Assembly: GCA_037443785.1 (NCBI GenBank)
Contig: JBBINR010000042.1
Location: 1-27,848 of the forward strand
From: JAQUOA01 sp037443785
Lineage (GTDB): Bacteria > Bacteroidota > Ignavibacteria > UBA10030 > UBA8401
DNA length: 27,848 bases
Direction of reading: 5' to 3'
Translations under genes and position numbers: made by a program
The notes under the pieces: generated by a model
The model's database searches: none
Seen by the model: only the letters and a program-made list of their open reading frames with translations
Told to the model about the DNA's origin: nothing
Shown: positions 14,286 to 23,002 of the stretch, piece after piece
Layout: each line of letters begins with the position of its first letter
Position numbering within the stretch: position 1 is the stretch's first letter

Positions 14286-16196
14286 ATGAAACCTTCTATC
14301 ATCACTCTGATTTTTATTGCTGTCATTTGCGGTGACGTTTTCGGACAAACTGTAAAAGATTCTACGACACAAACTTCGAAAGATTCACTGAAGAAGGTCA
14401 TTCCTATTTTTGACCTTGGGAGAATTGAGCCGTATTCAAATTCTGTGACAACAATATCCAGCGATGATATTACCTGGAAGGACTATCGTTCCTGCTATGA
14501 CCTTCTTTCCTCAATTCTCGGCATGTACATTCGTGATCTTGCAAGCGTCGGCCATGCGAATCAAATTGTCATCAACGGAATTGATGACAAAAATGTTTCT
14601 ATTATGATCGATGGAATTCCAATGAATGATCTCTACACCGGAACGTTCAATCTTTGGAATCTGCCGGCAGATATGATTGAGAAAATCGAAATCGTTACCG
14701 GTCCCCAGTCGACATTTTACGACGGAATATCTGCGGGTGGAACAATTAATATTGTGACAAAAAATTATTTCAATAATAAAGCCTATACACGGCTTCGCTA
14801 CAGCCAGGGCGTCGACGGATATGTGCAAACGGATGCAATGTTTGCACAGAATGTTGCCCGCGACCTAAATTTTTCGTTTGGCATAACACATTATGGATTC
14901 GGATCGAATAAAGGAAGTCAAAATTATATCGGAAGATTCGATAACTCCAATAATGATGCATGGAATATTCGTGCAAAATTGCGGTACAACATTTCCGATT
15001 ATTTCAATATCTCGTATTCGTATCTTTATCATCACACGTGGACAGGATTGAATGGCGGTGTCAACTATTATTCAACCCCAACCATTTATAATGGTTTGGA
15101 CGCGAATGTCGACAACAGCGATTCGTACGAAAAAACGTTCAATGATTTTTCAACCGTCACAGTTGCTTTTGTGCCCGCCAACGATTCGACTCAACTCATT
15201 ACGTTAACGGGGTATTATTTTGATAAACTGCGCGAATACCGTGATGAAGAAAACCGTTTTGGCAGCAATGGGATCTTCAAAAAAGTAGATTACAGTTCCA
15301 TCACCAAAGGAATTAAAGCTCATTATGTCTTCAACACTCCGATTAATCGATTCTCTATTTATCTCCTAGCCGAAGATGTCAATCGAAAAATTTCATCGCC
15401 AAATAGAACCGTCGGAGCCATGGATGTTTTGAATGTTGGCTCCTTTCTCTCGCTTTCCGGATTTGCTTCGGTAAGAGAAAATTCCCTTTCGTACGGAACA
15501 GAAGAGAACATTACACTTTCAGACCATATCACAATTTTTGGAGGAATCACGATAAACGGGGAAACGAGGGCATCAACCCTTCCCAGTAGTTACAGTCGAA
15601 ACGAAGCAATAACAAAATTTGAAACCGGCGTACAGATCTCTATGCAACATGTTTTTGATTCAAGAATTTCATTTTTCCATCAAATCATCAAAAACCCGAT
15701 CATGATCGATACGACAGGTTCCGTAAATTATTTAAAGCCAAATCAATATATCTTTGATGGAATTACCGCATCGGCGCATTTACAATGGAATGATTTTCAC
15801 CTTGAAGGAATTGCCAACACATTGCAGCAACCGAAGCTCATCAGAAACAATACCTCCATTCTTCTCTACCCGGAAATTACTCTGGATGGCTCAGCATACT
15901 ATCACGGTTTATTGGCCAAGGGAAATTTGGATCTTCGAATTGGACTTCGCGGACGGTATACATCGCATCAAACCGGAATGAGACCGTTTGATGAATTCGG
16001 CGTTTGGATTCCTGCATCAATTGTAGATTTTGGGCCGGCGGCGACCATGGATTTCTTTGCTGTCGGAAGAATCGGCGATGCATACATTCACTTCATCTGG
16101 GAAAATCTTACCGGAAGCCAGTATCTGTCAGCTCCGGTGTATCCGATGTATGATCGCAACATCCGTTTCGGCGTGGCATGGGAATTTGTCAACTAG
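14286..16196 (+). CDS. TonB-dependent receptor-like outer-membrane protein
   Basis: A 636-residue predicted outer-membrane transporter. A signal peptide (residues 1-20, ending DVFG before Q) precedes a plug domain. Plug signatures include NSVTTISSDDITW, QIVINGIDDKNVSIMIDGIPM and IEKIEIVTGPQSTFYDGISAGGTINIVTK, the conserved end of the plug. The remaining ~460 residues alternate in the manner of barrel strands and contain many aromatic-flanked turns. At this length it is nearer the vitamin B12 receptor class than the large SusC type, but the ligand cannot be inferred. No clear TonB box was identified. There is no gap after ispE (stop TAA directly followed by ATG), so the two are probably co-transcribed. 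It ends in VN rather than an aromatic residue. Confidence 0.85.
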   Translation: MKPSIITLIFIAVICGDVFGQTVKDSTTQTSKDSLKKVIPIFDLGRIEPYSNSVTTISSDDITWKDYRSCYDLLSSILGMYIRDLASVGHANQIVINGIDDKNVSIMIDGIPMNDLYTGTFNLWNLPADMIEKIEIVTGPQSTFYDGISAGGTINIVTKNYFNNKAYTRLRYSQGVDGYVQTDAMFAQNVARDLNFSFGITHYGFGSNKGSQNYIGRFDNSNNDAWNIRAKLRYNISDYFNISYSYLYHHTWTGLNGGVNYYSTPTIYNGLDANVDNSDSYEKTFNDFSTVTVAFVPANDSTQLITLTGYYFDKLREYRDEENRFGSNGIFKKVDYSSITKGIKAHYVFNTPINRFSIYLLAEDVNRKISSPNRTVGAMDVLNVGSFLSLSGFASVRENSLSYGTEENITLSDHITIFGGITINGETRASTLPSSYSRNEAITKFETGVQISMQHVFDSRISFFHQIIKNPIMIDTTGSVNYLKPNQYIFDGITASAHLQWNDFHLEGIANTLQQPKLIRNNTSILLYPEITLDGSAYYHGLLAKGNLDLRIGLRGRYTSHQTGMRPFDEFGVWIPASIVDFGPAATMDFFAVGRIGDAYIHFIWENLTGSQYLSAPVYPMYDRNIRFGVAWEFVN

Positions 16197-16213
16197 AAAA
16201 TTTTGAAATCTCT

Positions 16214-16954
16214 TTACTTCTTTTTTTCTTCAAACAATTCACTGACCGTTACAAATTCAAAATTTTTTTTTCGAAGACGTAAAATAATTTCAGGCAGTGC
16301 TTCCGCTGTGTGCCACCCTCGTCCATTGATATGCATAACGATGATTGAACCATTTTTTGCCTTCACGGAAACATAATCAACAAGTTTTTGTTTTGTTGCA
16401 TTCGTATCAGGGTCACCGGACGGCAAATTATATTCAACCAATTTCATTCCCCATTTCGCAAGCAGGGTCACTAACGTATCATTAAATTCTCCATACGGAG
16501 GGCGGAAAAGATTTGGTGTCTTTCCCGTTATTGTAAAAATGATGTTTTGCGTGAGCTCAACTTCCTGTTCAAACTTTTTCAACGGAATCTCTGTGCAATG
16601 CGGATGCAAAAATGAGTGGTTGCCAATTTCCACATAGGGAATCTTGGAAATTCGCAACAGTTCGGCCTGATGTTCAAGCGCCCATTTACCGCCGATAAAA
16701 ATTGTTGCGGGGATTTTTTCCTGGATCAATATTTCTTCGATCTTTTTATCGAATTTACTTTTATAAGCCGTTGCGCATGCATCGAAAGTTAAAGCAATTT
16801 TTTTCTGTTGAAGAGAACCGTGTAAAACAGTGGTCGGAGCAATGGAAGCATGCCGCGGGGCTTTTTTTACTACAAAATTTTTTGGGATGAATCTATTAAA
16901 ATCCTGTCCATACCCTAAAGAACAAAAAAATAGCACAACGAAGATTTTTTTCAT
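16214..16954 (-). CDS. Polysaccharide deacetylase (NodB/CE4 fold), variant
   Basis: A 246-residue exported protein: a signal peptide (MKKIFVVLFFCSLGYG, then QDF) and a NodB-homology domain at about 52-240. CE4 enzymes remove N- or O-acetyl groups from peptidoglycan, chitin or similar polymers. Motif 1 reads ALTFDAC (54-60) rather than TFDD: the catalytic-base Asp (D58) is kept and the usual second, metal-binding Asp is Ala59. Motif 2 has both metal histidines, H113 and H117 (GNHSFLHPH). Motif 3 is RPPYGEFN (151-158) and motif 5 includes H208 (IVMHING). The loss of one metal ligand makes activity uncertain, though I recall TFDAC-type members in other bacteria. The ATG overlaps the upstream stop by one base (TAATG). 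Confidence 0.88.
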   Translation of the reverse strand: MKKIFVVLFFCSLGYGQDFNRFIPKNFVVKKAPRHASIAPTTVLHGSLQQKKIALTFDACATAYKSKFDKKIEEILIQEKIPATIFIGGKWALEHQAELLRISKIPYVEIGNHSFLHPHCTEIPLKKFEQEVELTQNIIFTITGKTPNLFRPPYGEFNDTLVTLLAKWGMKLVEYNLPSGDPDTNATKQKLVDYVSVKAKNGSIIVMHINGRGWHTAEALPEIILRLRKKNFEFVTVSELFEEKKK

Positions 16955-17310
16955 TACTGCAATTTCTTCTGAAGATTTTTTGGAAGCTTCTTTGCTACTT
17001 CGTCGTAGGAATGGCCAATCATTTCAAGAATTAATGTATCGGGAAGTCTTCCGTCGATAACAACCGTATTCCACATTTTTTTATTCATATGATATCCCGG
17101 CTTAACGGCATCGTACCGTTCGCGTAATTCTATCGCTTTTTCGGGATCGCATTTCAAATTTACTCGCAGCGGAATGCTATCACTATTAACAAGGACGAAC
17201 ATCTTTTGAAAAAGACGGATCACCAGAGTTTCGTCATCAAACGGAAAGTCTTCGGTGATCTTCCCCTTCTTCGCAAAACAATGAGTGCGGATTGTTTCGA
17301 GATCGATCAA
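16954..17310 (-). CDS. MmcQ/YjbR family protein
   Basis: A 118-residue protein of the MmcQ/YjbR (CyaY-like fold) family. Supporting features are the opening LETIRTHCFAKKGKITEDFPFDDETLVIRL, the strand MFVLVNSDSIPLRVNLKCDPE, and GYHMNKKMWNTVVIDGRLPD, the family's most conserved stretch (H-N-K-x-W-N-T-V). The family is often called DNA-binding on structural grounds, but its role is unsettled. The start codon is TTG, overlapping the stop of the preceding TPR gene by 4 bp (TTGA), with GGAG upstream. It lies between two exported envelope proteins although it has no signal itself; coupling to both suggests co-expression, not necessarily a shared function. Confidence 0.9.
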   Translation of the reverse strand: MIDLETIRTHCFAKKGKITEDFPFDDETLVIRLFQKMFVLVNSDSIPLRVNLKCDPEKAIELRERYDAVKPGYHMNKKMWNTVVIDGRLPDTLILEMIGHSYDEVAKKLPKNLQKKLQ

Positions 17311-19145
17311 ATGGAATCTCCACGCAGCTGCCTGATTTTTTTCCGTGCTTCTTCCGTAAAGAGGGAAAATGGAAATTGTTCAAGAATTACTTCGTACGCT
17401 TTAATAGCCTTCTCTTTATTATTCAAAAAGAACTGGTATACCTCCCCTATCTTGAACTGGGTTTTATCGCGTTCAATGCTTCCTTTGTAATTTTCGAGCA
17501 ATTTTTGATACGCAGAAAGCGCATCATCATAGCGATGAAGTTGAATTGAATATTCTGCTTTCCTCAACAGAGCATCATCTGCAAGAGGGGCAACGGGATA
17601 GAGGTCGACAATTTCGGAAAACTGCCGAATCGCTTCAGCTGTTTTGAACTGCCGTGCTAAAAATTCCGCATGAGCATACAACTTCAGCGCATCAACAAAT
17701 TGGAATTTGTTTTCCGTAATAAAATATTGCAGCATCAATGCATCATTTGATTCGTCAGCACGGAGATTTTCCGTCAACGGCTGTAGTAACAAGAGAGTGC
17801 TGTCAAAATTATTATTGAAAAACCTAATTTCCGCAAGCCGAAGTTGAGCCGTATTCTTTTGGTCTTGATTAGCATACGGCGAGGCATTCACCGCCAGAAA
17901 TTTCTTCTGTGCTTCCTCAAGTTTTCCCCGGGAAATATTAATATCTCCGATCGTTGAAAGAACAGATGGAATCATCGGACCGGCAGGCGTTATTTTTGAA
18001 ACGGAATCGAATATTGCTAACGCTCCATCAAGATCGAACAATTGTTTGTACCGAATCCAACCGATCCGATATAAGGAATTTGCCCCAAGATTTGAAAATG
18101 GAAAATCCGATGCAATTTTTTCATACAACGAAATGGCACCGGAAAAGGATGGCCTCGTTTCCAGCATGGACTGTGATGCTGCAATCGTCGATGAGAAAGC
18201 GGTGTCTCCCAACGCACTAAGTTCTTCGATGCAACGAGCATACCCAAATTTAGCGGCTACCGTAAATTGTATTTGCGCACTCTGTTGAACAGAAAGCTGA
18301 TAGGCTTGAGCAGCGATCGTGTACGCCTTTTCATGAAATGCTTGTTCAGCAAATTGAAACATTTCCGCACCGCTCGAATTGATTAACTGTTCGATTTTTT
18401 TTGCAACTGTAAATGCATCACCATAACGGTTATCTTCCATGGATAACCACATTTGGATTCTCAACAACGGAATTGATTCGTGCAAGTGTAGTTCTTCGGC
18501 AATAATTTTTATGGCCGCAATCAATCCATCATTCTTTGCAACGATCGGTACAAGCCTTGATTTAATAAAATCAAACTGCAGGTCATTCTGGCGAAGCATT
18601 CGAACATATTCGCGCGTGGCATTTTCATAATCCATCATGAATGAGTAAAGATAAGCAAGCTCGTTGGCAAACAGGTTTGGATCGCCGGAAATCTTTCTTC
18701 CTCGCAGATAAGTTGTAATCCCCTTATCAAACAATCGCTGGTTCACCTGTTCATTAGCGACAGTCCGACATGCCAATTGATTATTGCCGGAAGAAAATAG
18801 AACGATATCCCAAACAGAATCCGCCTGCGTTCCCCTTCCTTCCATTGAAAACAGACTTCCAATATTCGCTTGAAGCGCAAAATCTGCAGGAGTTTTCTTC
18901 AATCGATTCGAACTTAGTGTAATGGCATCGTCATATCTTTTTAATTGTATATATATCCTTCGAAGTCCATCGAAGTACGGATAATTCAGAGAATCTTTGC
19001 GAATAAGCATCTCGTACAACTGGACAGCCCTCTCAAATTCTCCGGATTGTTCAAACGCTTGCGCAAGTCTGAATGTATTTTGATCGTCAGGCGTCTGCGA
19101 AAAAATATATCCGGCACAAATGAGAGAAAAGAATATGATCTTCAT
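17307..19145 (-). CDS. Large secreted TPR protein
   Basis: A 612-residue protein with a short signal peptide (MKIIFFSLICAGYIFS, then QTPDD) followed almost entirely by TPR-like helix pairs. Clear units include FRLAQAFEQSGEFERAVQLY near the N-terminus, ELAYLYSFMMDYENATREYV (about 165-185), GDINISRGKLEEAQKKFLAV, and a C-terminal run RKAEYSIQLHRYDDALSAYQ with KAIKAYEVILEQFPFSLFTE. The C-terminal repeats resemble those of periplasmic assembly factors such as BamD and CpoB, so a scaffold role in the envelope is inferred. No enzymatic domain is seen. It heads a three-gene overlapping unit with the MmcQ-like gene and the deacetylase. No Shine-Dalgarno element precedes the ATG; the proposed promoter lies within a few bases of it. 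Confidence 0.88.
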   Translation of the reverse strand: MKIIFFSLICAGYIFSQTPDDQNTFRLAQAFEQSGEFERAVQLYEMLIRKDSLNYPYFDGLRRIYIQLKRYDDAITLSSNRLKKTPADFALQANIGSLFSMEGRGTQADSVWDIVLFSSGNNQLACRTVANEQVNQRLFDKGITTYLRGRKISGDPNLFANELAYLYSFMMDYENATREYVRMLRQNDLQFDFIKSRLVPIVAKNDGLIAAIKIIAEELHLHESIPLLRIQMWLSMEDNRYGDAFTVAKKIEQLINSSGAEMFQFAEQAFHEKAYTIAAQAYQLSVQQSAQIQFTVAAKFGYARCIEELSALGDTAFSSTIAASQSMLETRPSFSGAISLYEKIASDFPFSNLGANSLYRIGWIRYKQLFDLDGALAIFDSVSKITPAGPMIPSVLSTIGDINISRGKLEEAQKKFLAVNASPYANQDQKNTAQLRLAEIRFFNNNFDSTLLLLQPLTENLRADESNDALMLQYFITENKFQFVDALKLYAHAEFLARQFKTAEAIRQFSEIVDLYPVAPLADDALLRKAEYSIQLHRYDDALSAYQKLLENYKGSIERDKTQFKIGEVYQFFLNNKEKAIKAYEVILEQFPFSLFTEEARKKIRQLRGDSI

Positions 19146-19153
19146 AATATTCT

Positions 19154-19183
19154 AATATAAAGATTCATTGCATTGCATACCAA
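19154..19183 (-). promoter_or_regulatory. Candidate promoter for the large TPR gene
   Basis: On the minus strand TTGGTA (19178-19183) and TATATT (19154-19159) are 18 bp apart. Initiation 6-9 bases past the -10 would fall at or next to the ATG at 19145, suggesting a leaderless or very short leader. Its -35 overlaps the -35 of the divergent dxr promoter at base 19178. Confidence 0.4.
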
Positions 19184-19201
19184 ACCATATTTAGCTATTT
19201 T
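19173..19201 (+). promoter_or_regulatory. Candidate promoter for dxr
   Basis: TTGCAT (19173-19178), a 17-bp spacer and TATTTT (19196-19201) predict initiation near 19208. That lies downstream of the TTG codons at 19173 and 19203 and upstream of the TTG at 19233, so it supports the last as the translation start. Confidence 0.4.
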
Positions 19202-19232
19202 ATTGAAAACAATTACTAAAAGAACAGAAATT

Positions 19233-20375
19233 TTGAAAAAACAGATTGCAATTCTTGGTTCAACCGGATCGATAGGCAAACAAACACTTGAAGTGATTTC
19301 ACAGTTTCCGCGTGAATTTAAAGTATCTTATCTCACCACAAACGGTAATATAGAATTACTTTTCGATCAAGTAGCGCAGTATAAACCGAAAGGCGTCGTT
19401 GTCCTCGACGAGAAAGCGTATACAAAAGCAAAATCGCGGCTTGCCGGGACTACCGAAGTGTTGTTTGGCGAGAATGGATTGCTTGACGTGGTTCAACGAA
19501 AAGATGTCGATATTGTCGTCAGTGCCGTCGTTGGTTTTGCGGGATTACAACCGACAATAAAAGCAATTGAAGCAAAAAAGAAAATTGCCCTTGCCAACAA
19601 GGAAACATTGGTTGTTGCCGGTGCAATCATTATGCCGCTGGCAGAAGCGAACAAGGTCGACATCCTCCCGATTGACAGCGAACATTCGGCAATTTTCCAA
19701 TGCCTCACGGGCGAGCTGCCGAATAAAATTGAAAAAATAATTCTCACAGCATCCGGCGGACCATTCCGCAATACACCGCTTGAAGATCTTGCCGACGTTA
19801 CCGTTGATGAAGCATTGAATCATCCGAATTGGAGAATGGGAAACAAGATCACGATCGATTCTGCGACGTTAATGAATAAAGGATTGGAAGTAATCGAAGC
19901 ACATTGGCTCTTCGGCATGCCTGCAGAGAAAATTGAAGTTGTTGTCCATCCGCAATCGATTATTCATTCGATGGTGGAATTTGTTGACGGATCGATAAAA
20001 GCGCAGCTCGGCGTTCCGGATATGAAAATTCCAATTCAATACGCACTTACGCATCCATCACGGTCTCTTTCAAAGTGGCAGCGAATCAATTTCCCGCAAT
20101 TGAAGGAGATGACATTCTTTGAACCGGATACGGAAAAATTTCCTTGTCTGCGGCTGGCGTTCGATGCATTGCGCGCCGGTGGAACGGTTCCTGCAGTAAT
20201 GAATGCTGCTAACGAAATCGCTGTTGCAAAATTTTTAGACGGATCGATAAAATTTTTAGACATTCCGCATTTGATTCGTAAAGTTATGGAAAAACATTCT
20301 GCAGCTGCGAACCCATCTCTCGAAGAAATTGTTGAAGCAGATAGCTGGGCCAGAGAATTTGCTCTGAAAAATTAA
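19233..20375 (+). CDS. dxr: 1-deoxy-D-xylulose 5-phosphate reductoisomerase
   Basis: Converts DXP to MEP with NADPH, the committed step of the MEP isoprenoid pathway. The start is taken as TTG at 19233, giving MKKQIAILGSTGSIGKQTLE, the standard N-terminus. The reading frame is open back to a TTG at 19173, but those 20 extra residues lie upstream of the family start and overlap the proposed promoter. From this start the protein has 380 residues. The NADPH loop GSTGSIG is at 9-15. Metal ligands are D148 and E150 (IDSEHSAI) and E219 (NKGLEVIEA). ASGGPFRN, HPNWRMGNKITIDSATLMNK and VHPQSIIHSMVEFVDGS follow as expected. No strong ribosome-binding site is seen. rseP follows after 17 bp, a linkage common in bacteria. 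Confidence 0.96.
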   Translation: MKKQIAILGSTGSIGKQTLEVISQFPREFKVSYLTTNGNIELLFDQVAQYKPKGVVVLDEKAYTKAKSRLAGTTEVLFGENGLLDVVQRKDVDIVVSAVVGFAGLQPTIKAIEAKKKIALANKETLVVAGAIIMPLAEANKVDILPIDSEHSAIFQCLTGELPNKIEKIILTASGGPFRNTPLEDLADVTVDEALNHPNWRMGNKITIDSATLMNKGLEVIEAHWLFGMPAEKIEVVVHPQSIIHSMVEFVDGSIKAQLGVPDMKIPIQYALTHPSRSLSKWQRINFPQLKEMTFFEPDTEKFPCLRLAFDALRAGGTVPAVMNAANEIAVAKFLDGSIKFLDIPHLIRKVMEKHSAAANPSLEEIVEADSWAREFALKN

Positions 20376-20392
20376 TCACGCGAGAATTTATA

Positions 20393-21754
20393 ATGGATAT
20401 ATTAAATAACATCCTCTATTTCGGAATCACTATTGGCGTTCTTGTATTTGTTCACGAACTCGGGCATTTTCTGGCTGCAATCTCGTGCGGAATGCGTGCA
20501 GATGTGTTTGCACTGGGCATGGGAAATCGTGTGTTAGGCTGGAATAGAAAAACGAAATTTTCTTTCGGCAAACTTCCAGAAGATCTTGACCTTGAAGGAA
20601 ACACCGATTATCGGCTGGCCGCATTTCCGATCGGCGGATACGTGAAGATTTCTGGAATGATCGACGAAAGTCTCGACACGGAATTTCAAAATACTGAACC
20701 GAAGCCGTGGGAGTACCGGGCAAAACCGATCTGGCAACGCATGATTGTCATTTCCGCGGGCGTCATCATGAATATTTTTCTCGCCGTCGGAATTTTCTGG
20801 GGAATCAACTATGTGCAGGGTGATTCATTTATGAAAACGACCGAAATCGGAATGGTCGTAAAAGATTCTCCGGCCGAAAAAGCCGGCTTGGCCATCGGTG
20901 ATAAAATTTTATCCATCAACAATAAAAAGATTGAGCATTGGGAAGCCATTCAGACAACAATTTATTTTGATGAGATCGGAAATGATTTGAATATAGAGAT
21001 TGAACGAGCGGGAAGTATCCATACAATTAATGTTCCCCGATCTAACATTCCGGATATTTCAGAATCTTCTTTTGGTATTATTCCTTCCAACACTGAAGCC
21101 CTTGTCAGTGAAGTGATCCACGGAAGGCCGGCAGAAAAAGCCGGACTGCTTGCGAATGATGTTATCGTTTCAATTAACGGAATAAAAGTTTTCAATCAAG
21201 AAAATGTTATCAAGATTGTAAAAGCAAACGCGTCAAAAGAAATTTCGATTGAGATAAAACGAGATAACGCCATTAAAATAATCAGCATCACTCCATCACC
21301 AGAAGGATTAATTGGTATTGGTGTTGGTGTGCGTTATCATGGACCAGTAATCGATGTGCATTATTCTCTTTGGGAATCATTTCCAAAGGGAATTCAGCAA
21401 ACGATCAATGCAACGGTATTATTCGGACGGTCGATTTGGCAATTGATTGTCGGAAAAGCTGATTTCTCAAAATCTGTCGGCGGTCCCGTACGCATTGCAC
21501 AGATGGCAACACGAAGCGCTGAGATTGGAATTTTGAGTTTTCTTGCGTTTATGGCGCTGCTCAGCATCAGCCTTGCCGTTATGAATATTCTCCCCTTTCC
21601 CGCATTGGACGGCGGACATTTAATGTTGCTTGCGTATGAAGCGATCACCCGAAAACCGCTGCCACACATTGTTTTAATTCGAATTCAACAAGTCGGGATG
21701 GTGATTCTACTCTCATTTATGGTTTTTGTCCTTTATAATGATATATTTGGCTGA
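20393..21754 (+). CDS. rseP: Site-2 intramembrane metalloprotease RseP
   Basis: An M50 membrane zinc protease that cleaves transmembrane segments, typically of anti-sigma factors or leftover signal peptides. At 453 residues it has the standard RseP length. The first membrane helix holds HELGH (21-25), supplying two zinc ligands and the catalytic Glu. FPIGGYVKISGMIDES is the beta-loop next to the active site. Two PDZ domains follow at about 150-220 (DSPAEKAGLAIGDKILSING-like) and 235-305 (GRPAEKAGLLANDVIVSING). The C-terminal MNILPFPALDGGHL carries the third zinc ligand near D406. It follows dxr by 17 bp. No sigE/rseA-type substrate pair is encoded in the window. Confidence 0.96.
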   Translation: MDILNNILYFGITIGVLVFVHELGHFLAAISCGMRADVFALGMGNRVLGWNRKTKFSFGKLPEDLDLEGNTDYRLAAFPIGGYVKISGMIDESLDTEFQNTEPKPWEYRAKPIWQRMIVISAGVIMNIFLAVGIFWGINYVQGDSFMKTTEIGMVVKDSPAEKAGLAIGDKILSINNKKIEHWEAIQTTIYFDEIGNDLNIEIERAGSIHTINVPRSNIPDISESSFGIIPSNTEALVSEVIHGRPAEKAGLLANDVIVSINGIKVFNQENVIKIVKANASKEISIEIKRDNAIKIISITPSPEGLIGIGVGVRYHGPVIDVHYSLWESFPKGIQQTINATVLFGRSIWQLIVGKADFSKSVGGPVRIAQMATRSAEIGILSFLAFMALLSISLAVMNILPFPALDGGHLMLLAYEAITRKPLPHIVLIRIQQVGMVILLSFMVFVLYNDIFG

Positions 21755-21839
21755 GCGTGATATTCCGCACGGAAAGTGTTGAGAGATTGTATATCTTTGA
21801 TGCAGATAGAAGCGAACGATTTTTCACATAGGAGGAGAA

Positions 21840-22997
21840 ATGAAAAAATATTTCCTTGTTTTTTCGATGCTTGTTATATCTCTACAACTTAATGGACAGA
21901 AATTACACGATTCGAACAACTACTTGTCAATTTCTGCTATTATTACGGATGCCGATGTTATTAACGCCGCATCACTGGTTGATCCGCTTGAAGAAAAGGT
22001 AAAGGAATTTGCCCCTTCGACATTTTCTTTAAACATGCTTGCTACAAACAAAGCAAAACTTAAAGTAACAATGGAAGTAATAGCAAAAGTTACTTTAGAA
22101 GAAGATCGACAGGAAGTAACCCTGGTAAAATCAAAAACCAATTTTCCGTTCCTCGTTGACGGCGTGAGATTATTCACTAGCAGAGACGCACAAGCGGGTG
22201 CGACAAATGATATTGATTGGAACAACGACATCAATGAACCATTTAAGAAAAAACTTAAAGATAAAATTACCGATCCGGCATCCGGCGGAAAAGTCCCTTC
22301 CGGATCTTATTATGTCAGTATAACGGTCACCGTAGATTCCGTTAACGGAAAAGTTCCAAGTCCATCGGCACCAGCTTTGAATATTGAATATACTTTCAAT
22401 GTCACCAATCCAACGACAGCAGTGTTGGATGTTCCATTCAATAACGGGTATGTTTATCCTACTCCATTCCCTCAATTTCAATGGACATATGATACTAGGT
22501 TTGTGGAACTTTCCGTTTATGAAAAAAGGTCTGAACACCAATCGTTAGAAGATGCGATCAGCGCGTCCGATCCTTACCTTAAGATAAAAATCGACAGGAA
22601 ACTTTCCGGCAATATGACATCATTCACATATCCTCAAACTGCAGCGAGTAGACCCGGAGTCGAATTTATTAAAGGCCCACGACAACTGGAACGAGGGAGA
22701 ATGTATGTTGCTGTGCTGGACGGAATGACCACCGCGTTTGGTTTCGAAGTTGAACCGATTCGTACCATTAGATCTTTTGTTATTGCCGATCCGCAGGGCC
22801 AAGTGATTGTCAATGTCTTGCAGACAATTCTCAATCAAGGAGAGTTCCAGGGAATTTTGAATATGCTCGAAGATCAAGGTTTAACGATCAACTCAAACGG
22901 AATTACATTGAACGGAGTTCGTTTGACACCACAAGATTTACAGAAGTTATTAACAGAAAATAAAGACCGAATTGTTTCGGTTCGAATCGAGGAGTAA
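21840..22997 (+). CDS. Secreted protein of unknown function
   Basis: I do not recognise this 385-residue protein. It has a signal peptide (MKKYFLVFSMLVISLQLNG, then QKL) and no transmembrane segment after it. The first half (about 25-150) alternates hydrophobic and charged residues in beta fashion. A Gly/Pro/Ser-rich stretch (SGGKVPSGSYYVSITVTVDS) leads to an Ig-like segment at about 195-330 containing YPTPFPQFQWTY and LERGRMYVAVLDG. The C-terminus is helical (VLQTILNQGEFQGILNMLED). AGGAGG lies 4 nt before the ATG, a strong site. The next gene, encoding a FecR-domain protein, begins 5 bp after the stop, and its ribosome-binding site GAGGAG overlaps this stop region. The two are therefore co-expressed, which suggests a shared envelope role. 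Confidence 0.85.
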   Translation: MKKYFLVFSMLVISLQLNGQKLHDSNNYLSISAIITDADVINAASLVDPLEEKVKEFAPSTFSLNMLATNKAKLKVTMEVIAKVTLEEDRQEVTLVKSKTNFPFLVDGVRLFTSRDAQAGATNDIDWNNDINEPFKKKLKDKITDPASGGKVPSGSYYVSITVTVDSVNGKVPSPSAPALNIEYTFNVTNPTTAVLDVPFNNGYVYPTPFPQFQWTYDTRFVELSVYEKRSEHQSLEDAISASDPYLKIKIDRKLSGNMTSFTYPQTAASRPGVEFIKGPRQLERGRMYVAVLDGMTTAFGFEVEPIRTIRSFVIADPQGQVIVNVLQTILNQGEFQGILNMLEDQGLTINSNGITLNGVRLTPQDLQKLLTENKDRIVSVRIEE

Positions 22998-23002
22998 CTT
23001 CC

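Noticed and set aside
16197..16213. Terminator between the convergent TonB-receptor and deacetylase genes
   Set aside because: Only 17 bp separate the stops and no hairpin was found; transcripts probably overlap.
19173..19232. N-terminal extension of DXR from TTG at 19173
   Set aside because: DXR family proteins begin at the MKKQIAILGSTGSIG position; the extension overlaps a likely promoter.
21734..21799. TATAAT at 21734-21739, and TATATTTG (21742-21749) and TATCTTTG (21792-21799) resembling Bacteroidetes-type -7 boxes before the unknown secreted gene
   Set aside because: None has a matching upstream -35 or -33 element at proper spacing; the first two lie within the rseP coding region. A promoter may exist here but cannot be assigned.
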